A stretch of 10,490 nt of DNA from Spirochaetaceae bacterium UBA5556 (GTDB lineage Bacteria; Spirochaetota; Spirochaetia; Treponematales; Rectinemataceae): NCBI GenBank assembly GCA_002425765.1, contig DIMW01000012.1, positions 198,207 through 208,696 on the forward strand. Direction: 5' to 3'. The notes below the pieces were generated by a model. That model worked only from the letters and a program-made list of their open reading frames with translations, was not told the DNA's origin and searched no databases. The first letter of the stretch is position 1; each line of letters starts with the position of its first letter. Made by a program: the position numbers and the translations under genes. This document shows, in pieces, positions 7,137-10,490 of the stretch.

Positions 7137-7152
7137 TGGCATAAAATTTGCT
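7137..7152 (+). promoter_or_regulatory. Sigma-54 (-24/-12) promoter of ptsH-ptsI
   Basis: TGGCATAAAATTTGCT has the exact spacing of a sigma-54 promoter and differs from consensus only in the last base of the -24 block (T for C). The 12-mer ATGTGTATTGGC (7129-7140) around its -24 element is identical to the palindrome arm at the celC promoter. The predicted start near 7163 lies just ahead of the ptsH ribosome site. It begins right after the activator stop codon. Confidence 0.8.
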
Positions 7153-7187
7153 GAAAAACGACAGAAACATCCAAAGGAGTATACAAA

Positions 7188-7454
7188 ATGATTAGTCAGA
7201 CTCTAAAAGTCCACAATAAAATAGGCATCCACTCAAGGCCAGCAGCCCTTCTGGTAGATGCTTCGAAGCGATACGCTTCGGTCATCACCATAACCCACGG
7301 AGAACGCTCGGCAACAACAGATTCCCTTACAAGAATACTCGCCCTTCGCGTGAAAATGAACAGCGAAATAACCATACAGGCAGAAGGGAATGATGAAAAC
7401 GAAGCCATTGAAACGATCGTTAACCTGATTAACTCGGGATTCGGGGAGGACTGA
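7188..7454 (+). CDS. ptsH: Phosphocarrier protein HPr
   Basis: HPr carries phosphate from enzyme I to IIA proteins and to PRD regulators. The protein has 88 residues, the normal size. The active site NKIGIHSRPAALLV places the phospho-histidine at H15 and the conserved arginine at R17, exactly as in canonical HPr. S46 is present, but its surroundings, DSLTRILALRV, differ from the usual KS(I/V)MG(I/V)-type segment recognised by HPr kinase and CcpA. Regulation through Ser46 may therefore be lost or altered. AAAGGAG at 7173-7179 supports the ATG. One base separates its stop from ptsI. Together with the sigma-54 promoter, this suggests an HPr dedicated to the cel system rather than the general housekeeping copy. 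Confidence 0.93.
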   Translation: MISQTLKVHNKIGIHSRPAALLVDASKRYASVITITHGERSATTDSLTRILALRVKMNSEITIQAEGNDENEAIETIVNLINSGFGED

Positions 7455-7455
7455 C

Positions 7456-9123
7456 ATGACGCTGACAGGAATTCCTGCGTCACCGGGTATAGCGATAGGT
7501 ACGGCCTTTCTTTTTTACGACGAAACTGAAGCCGGAACCGGAAATAAGACCATAGGCTCAATCGATCCATATGCCGAAATAAACAAACTTGAAGAGGCGA
7601 TGCGCACTGTGGAGCGTGAGCTTACAGGTTTTGTCGAAAAAAGCAAAAATGTAGGCGACGCCGCCCAGGCTGATATTCTGAACAGCCATATCTATATTCT
7701 GCGGGACCCCGAAATAGTCAGCGAAGCAAAGCGCTTCATTACGGAAGAAAAAATGCGCGCAGAGGATGCTTACACTGCAGCGATACGCGAAACTGCGGAA
7801 ATATTCGCCGGAATGGATGATGACCCCTACCTCCAGGAACGGGCGAAGGATATCGAAGATGTCGGGAACCGGGTGACCCGAAAGCTTACGGGAGTCCAAA
7901 CCCAGGATCTTTCAAATCTGCCGCCTAATACCATCGTCGTCGCTCGGGAGCTCAAACCATCTGACACTGCGACACTCGACCGCAACCATGTTATTGGATT
8001 TGCGACCGATACTGGGGGGGCAACGTCACACACAGCTATTCTTGCCAAAGCGGCAGGGCTTGTGGCCGTGGTCGGCGCTGGAGATATGTCCCCTCAGATA
8101 AAAAATGGCGAAATGCTTATACTGGACGGAACGTACGGTATCATCATTGTGAACCCAGACTCAGCAACGCTGGGTTCATATAAGGAAAAACAAACTGCAC
8201 ACCTCGATCGGACCGAATATCTTAAAAAACTCGCCCAGCTTCCTTGCGTAACCTCTTCGGGAAAGCGCATCATTCTTGCCGCGAATATTGGCAGCGAACA
8301 GGAAGTAGAAGAGGCGGCTAAAAACGGGGCCGACGCCATAGGCCTATTCAGAACCGAATTTTTGTACCTTGATCGTGACTCTGCACCTGATGAGGAAGAA
8401 CAATTTCTGATCTATAAATTTGTTCTCGAGCGCATGGGAAACAAGCCAGTTATAGTCAGGACTCTCGATATTGGCGGAGACAAAGAAATACCCTACCTGG
8501 GCCTTCCCCGGGAGGAAAACCCCTTTCTCGGCGCACGGGCGCTTAGGCTGTGCTTCATGTACCCGGAAATTTTCCGTACCCAGATCAGGGCCTTGCTCCG
8601 CGCATCCGTATTCGGCACCCTCGAGATTATGTTCCCCATGGTTCAATCTGTCGAGGAAATTGAGGAGGCAAAGAAGTTTCTCGGGGACTGTAAACACGAG
8701 CTTGCAGCGGAGGGAAAAGGTTTCGCGAAAGAAATTCGGGTTGGAATTATGATTGAGATACCCGCTGCGGCGATTATATCTGACGAGCTTGCAAGGCATT
8801 GCGATTTTTTTAGCATCGGGACGAACGACCTCACCCAGTATACCCTCGCAGCTGATCGGGGCAACAAAGCTGTCGCGAAACTCTATAATCCCTTTCATCC
8901 AGCGGTACTCAAACTTATAAAAACGACCATTGATTCGGCGCATAAGCATGGAATCCCCTGCGGCATGTGCGGTGAATTTGCGGGAAATCCCGAGGCGATT
9001 CCCCTGCTGCTCGAATATGGTCTCGATGAGTTTTCGATGAGCGCGGCGTTAATACCAGCGACCAAGGATATTATCATGAACGGGGAGTGCCAGAAGAAGG
9101 AGCCCGGAAATTCCTCGGTATAA
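7456..9123 (+). CDS. ptsI: PTS enzyme I (phosphoenolpyruvate-protein phosphotransferase)
   Basis: This cytoplasmic dimeric enzyme autophosphorylates from PEP and passes the phosphate to HPr. The 555 residues are slightly fewer than the usual 570-575 but every landmark is present: the N-terminal helical HPr-binding region (about 25-145); GGATSHTAILAKAAG (187-201) with phospho-H192; GLFRTEFLY (296-304); RTLDIGGDK (335-343) with the PEP-binding R335; GTNDLTQYTLAADRGN (455-470); and GMCGEFAG (503-510) with the catalytic C505. The ribosome site GGGGAGG (7443-7449) lies within the end of ptsH, indicating translation in tandem. The last 14 bases overlap the proposed start of the HAD gene. It appears fully functional; its placement beside sugar-specific genes suggests a system-specific copy. 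Confidence 0.95.
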   Translation: MTLTGIPASPGIAIGTAFLFYDETEAGTGNKTIGSIDPYAEINKLEEAMRTVERELTGFVEKSKNVGDAAQADILNSHIYILRDPEIVSEAKRFITEEKMRAEDAYTAAIRETAEIFAGMDDDPYLQERAKDIEDVGNRVTRKLTGVQTQDLSNLPPNTIVVARELKPSDTATLDRNHVIGFATDTGGATSHTAILAKAAGLVAVVGAGDMSPQIKNGEMLILDGTYGIIIVNPDSATLGSYKEKQTAHLDRTEYLKKLAQLPCVTSSGKRIILAANIGSEQEVEEAAKNGADAIGLFRTEFLYLDRDSAPDEEEQFLIYKFVLERMGNKPVIVRTLDIGGDKEIPYLGLPREENPFLGARALRLCFMYPEIFRTQIRALLRASVFGTLEIMFPMVQSVEEIEEAKKFLGDCKHELAAEGKGFAKEIRVGIMIEIPAAAIISDELARHCDFFSIGTNDLTQYTLAADRGNKAVAKLYNPFHPAVLKLIKTTIDSAHKHGIPCGMCGEFAGNPEAIPLLLEYGLDEFSMSAALIPATKDIIMNGECQKKEPGNSSV

Positions 9124-9919
9124 ACTCCTCTGCCTCGACCTCGACGGTACCTTGTTCACTAGCCGACGGAAAATCAGTCAGCCCACGGCGGAAGCAATCG
9201 CCGAGGCCGAACGACGGGGGGTATCGGTTGTTATAACGACAGGCAGACCGCTTTTCGACGCAAAGATTCGCGGACGCTTGCTGCATGATGCCGGTCAGGT
9301 AATCGCATCCAACGGAGCATCTGTCGGGAATATAGAAGACGGAGCAGCGCTCTATACGAAACCTTTTAGCGAAGACGAATTGTCTTTCCTGCAAGAACTT
9401 GTCAGGCGGAATAAAATTTCGGCAACATGGTTCTCTTCCTATGCGGTTTTTACCCAAGGATTCAGGGTTTCGCAATTGTATCGCGTAATCAAACGGTCTG
9501 AAAAAAATGTAATGTCAGGGCAGACATTCTCTGTGAAGGAAATGAAAAATGAGGATATACAAAAATGCAATCTTTTCTTTCTCGATACCAATACTGAGCG
9601 CATCGTTTTCAGTGAGATCAACAAAGATGGTAAATTCGAACTCTTGTTCACATCGCACCGTTGCGCGGAAATCACCGTTAAGGGAGTGAGCAAGGCAAGC
9701 GGCATTGCGTTTCTTGCTGGTACCATGAACATCCGGCAAGACGAGATCATCGCTGTTGGCGACAGCGAAAATGATTTTACTATGATCCGGTATGCAGGCC
9801 TCGGTGTCGCTATGGGCAACGCGATTCCGGCGTTGAAAAACGAAGCTGATTTTGTTACAACATCAAACAACCATGACGGTATTGCACTTGTGATCAAACA
9901 GTTTATATTAAATAATTGA
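9110..9919 (+). CDS. Cof-type HAD-superfamily phosphatase, probable ATT start
   Basis: This is a soluble Mg-dependent HAD hydrolase (Cof subfamily), many of which dephosphorylate sugar phosphates or other small metabolites; the substrate is unknown. Motif I is LDLDGTL, with nucleophile D10 and general acid D12; motif II is TTGR with T44; motif III is K195 in KASGIAFL; motif IV is GDSENDFTM with D218 and D222. No ATG, GTG or TTG lies upstream of motif I before the in-frame stop at 9077. The TTG at 9152 would remove the nucleophile. AAGGAG (9097-9102) followed after seven bases by ATT at 9110 gives a normal Cof N-terminus (IPRYKLLCLDLDGTL) of 269 residues. Overlap with ptsI suggests translational coupling. 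It may limit sugar-phosphate build-up, which is inference only. Confidence 0.85.
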   Translation: MPRYKLLCLDLDGTLFTSRRKISQPTAEAIAEAERRGVSVVITTGRPLFDAKIRGRLLHDAGQVIASNGASVGNIEDGAALYTKPFSEDELSFLQELVRRNKISATWFSSYAVFTQGFRVSQLYRVIKRSEKNVMSGQTFSVKEMKNEDIQKCNLFFLDTNTERIVFSEINKDGKFELLFTSHRCAEITVKGVSKASGIAFLAGTMNIRQDEIIAVGDSENDFTMIRYAGLGVAMGNAIPALKNEADFVTTSNNHDGIALVIKQFILNN

Positions 9920-9935
9920 AATATATCAGCTTGAT

Positions 9936-9964
9936 ATGTTCCCCGAGCATGCGGGGATGAACCG
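9936..9964 (+). repeat. Solitary sequence resembling a type I-E CRISPR repeat
   Basis: ATGTTCCCCGAGC followed directly by ATGCGGGGATGAACCG has the length (29), the CCCCG/CGGGG stem and the GATGAACCG tail typical of type I-E repeats as remembered from many genomes. No second copy occurs one spacer length (about 32-33 bases) to either side, and no cas gene is in the window. It is thus an orphan repeat, a relic, or a chance hairpin at the end of the operon. Confidence 0.5.
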
Positions 9965-9989
9965 GCTTTCGGAAAAGCCTATCTTATTT
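9964..9989 (+). terminator. Rho-independent terminator-like hairpin after the HAD gene
   Basis: GGCTTT (9964-9969) pairs with AAAGCC (9974-9979) around CGGA, followed by a T-rich but interrupted run, TATCTTATTT. It lies 45 bases after the HAD stop and would end the activator-ptsHI-HAD transcript. The short stem and broken T run make it a moderate candidate. Its first G is the last base of the CRISPR-repeat-like element. Confidence 0.55.
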
Positions 9990-10248
9990 CCCTCTTTTCC
10001 AATACTTTGGATAAAATTCAGACTGTTTATAGGAGGATATATCAGGCACTCCATTTTTGGCCACCTCATGGCACGACGGCTTCTTTTAATTATTGGGGCT
10101 GTTGAATGTGGAGAAAGCGCCACACTGATCGTATGCATAACTGTGTCTTTAGCAATTCCAGAATGCATGAACGAGCTTTGTATCAAAAAGCTCTCTCCAA
10201 TGTCTCAAATCACCCGTGGGCTGTACTGTTTTGGCGAAAGTGGGCATT
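9990..10248. other. Region without a recognised gene
   Basis: Open frames exist on both strands (for example 9936-10376 plus and 9926-10186 minus), but their translations show no domain or motif I recognise, have no ribosome site of note, and run through the repeat-like hairpin and terminator. I see no RNA gene here. It may be decayed intergenic DNA between the PTS locus and the element at the right edge. Confidence 0.4.
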
Positions 10249-10437
10249 TTAAGCGGTATCGAACTTGCACATTATCTTTTTCGCTTTCCTCGCGGCGGTC
10301 CGTCGCTTGGCTAAAACCTCTCGTTCTGGTTCAGAAAATGTACGAGGTTGAATGTTGGGACTCTTTCCAAGCCTGAAAGGATACAAGGGACAATCCTGGA
10401 ATCCGCAATTCAGGACTGTCTTATACCATGGATTCAA
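10249..10437 (-). pseudogene. C-terminal remnant of a small Cys-containing (phage-type) protein
   Basis: The minus-strand frame contains LNCGFQDCPLYPFRLGKSPN and then a basic tail, EVLAKRRTAARKAKK. A motif of the form C-x4-CPLYPFR-x-GK occurs at the C-terminal side of a family of small, often prophage-borne, proteins of unknown function, usually preceded by another cysteine pair. Here the upstream part is missing: the frame runs back to position 10437 and a probable IS66-family end begins at 10441. The simplest reading is a gene cut by that insertion. The TTG at 10437 is unlikely to be a true start. The family assignment is from memory of the motif. Confidence 0.45.
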
Positions 10438-10440
10438 GGA

Positions 10441-10490
10441 GTAAGTGCAACGGAGTAGGCAAAAAGAAGGGGGAGGTGATACTGGATGCA
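10441..10490 (+). mobile_element. Probable left end of an IS66-family element
   Basis: The sequence from 10441 begins GTAAGTGCAACGGAGTAGGC; IS66-family inverted repeats characteristically start with GTAA. A strong ribosome site GGAGGTG (10472-10478) and an ATG at 10486 follow within 50 bases, the arrangement of the first small orf of IS66 elements. Only two further bases of that gene are inside the window, so the protein cannot be checked. Confidence 0.45.

Noticed and set aside
9152..9919. TTG at 9152 as start of the HAD gene
   Set aside because: It would delete the DLDGT nucleophile motif, which is otherwise encoded in frame immediately upstream.
9936..10376. Plus-strand frame of 146 codons as a gene
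   Set aside because: It starts inside the CRISPR-repeat-like hairpin, crosses the terminator, has no ribosome site, and overlaps the better supported minus-strand CPLYPFR remnant.

Overview
The window carries one compact sugar-uptake locus flanked on both sides by transposon debris. At its core is a complete phosphoenolpyruvate:sugar phosphotransferase system (PTS) of the lactose/cellobiose family. On the minus strand, reading leftwards from about 4.36 kb, lie IIA (celC), IIB (celA), IIC (celB) and a GH1 6-phospho-beta-glucosidase. On the plus strand, reading rightwards, lie a LevR/ManR/CelR-type sigma-54 activator, HPr (ptsH), enzyme I (ptsI) and a Cof-type HAD phosphatase. The intact genes together make a self-contained relay: PEP to EI to HPr to IIA to IIB to sugar during transport through IIC, then intracellular hydrolysis of the phospho-disaccharide. 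The regulator's PTS-type domains sense the phosphorylation state of the same relay.

Regulation is readable. A consensus -24/-12 (sigma-54) promoter drives the celC operon. A second -24/-12 element sits just after the activator stop codon and in front of ptsH. Both share the 12-mer ATGTGTATTGGC around their -24 elements, and at celC this 12-mer forms one arm of a perfect palindrome. The activator itself has a sigma-70-like promoter whose predicted start falls almost on its ATG.

Layout: 1-280 AT-rich, no gene seen, with a leftward sigma-70-like promoter; 281-680 fragments of an IS3-family and an IS256-family element lying against each other; 743-4331 the leftward cel operon; 4332-4458 divergent control region; 4459-9919 the rightward activator-ptsH-ptsI-HAD run; 9936-9989 a solitary sequence resembling a type I-E CRISPR repeat, then a terminator-like hairpin; 9990-10248 nothing recognised; 10249-10437 the C-terminal piece of a small Cys-containing protein; from 10441 a probable IS66-family left end.

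Organism: a bacterium with sigma-54, PRD-type regulators and strong AGGAGG ribosome sites. This suggests an anaerobic Firmicute or a spirochaete, but the sequence does not settle which. celB and the glucosidase look more AT-rich than the rest of the locus, so it may be a composite of two sources.
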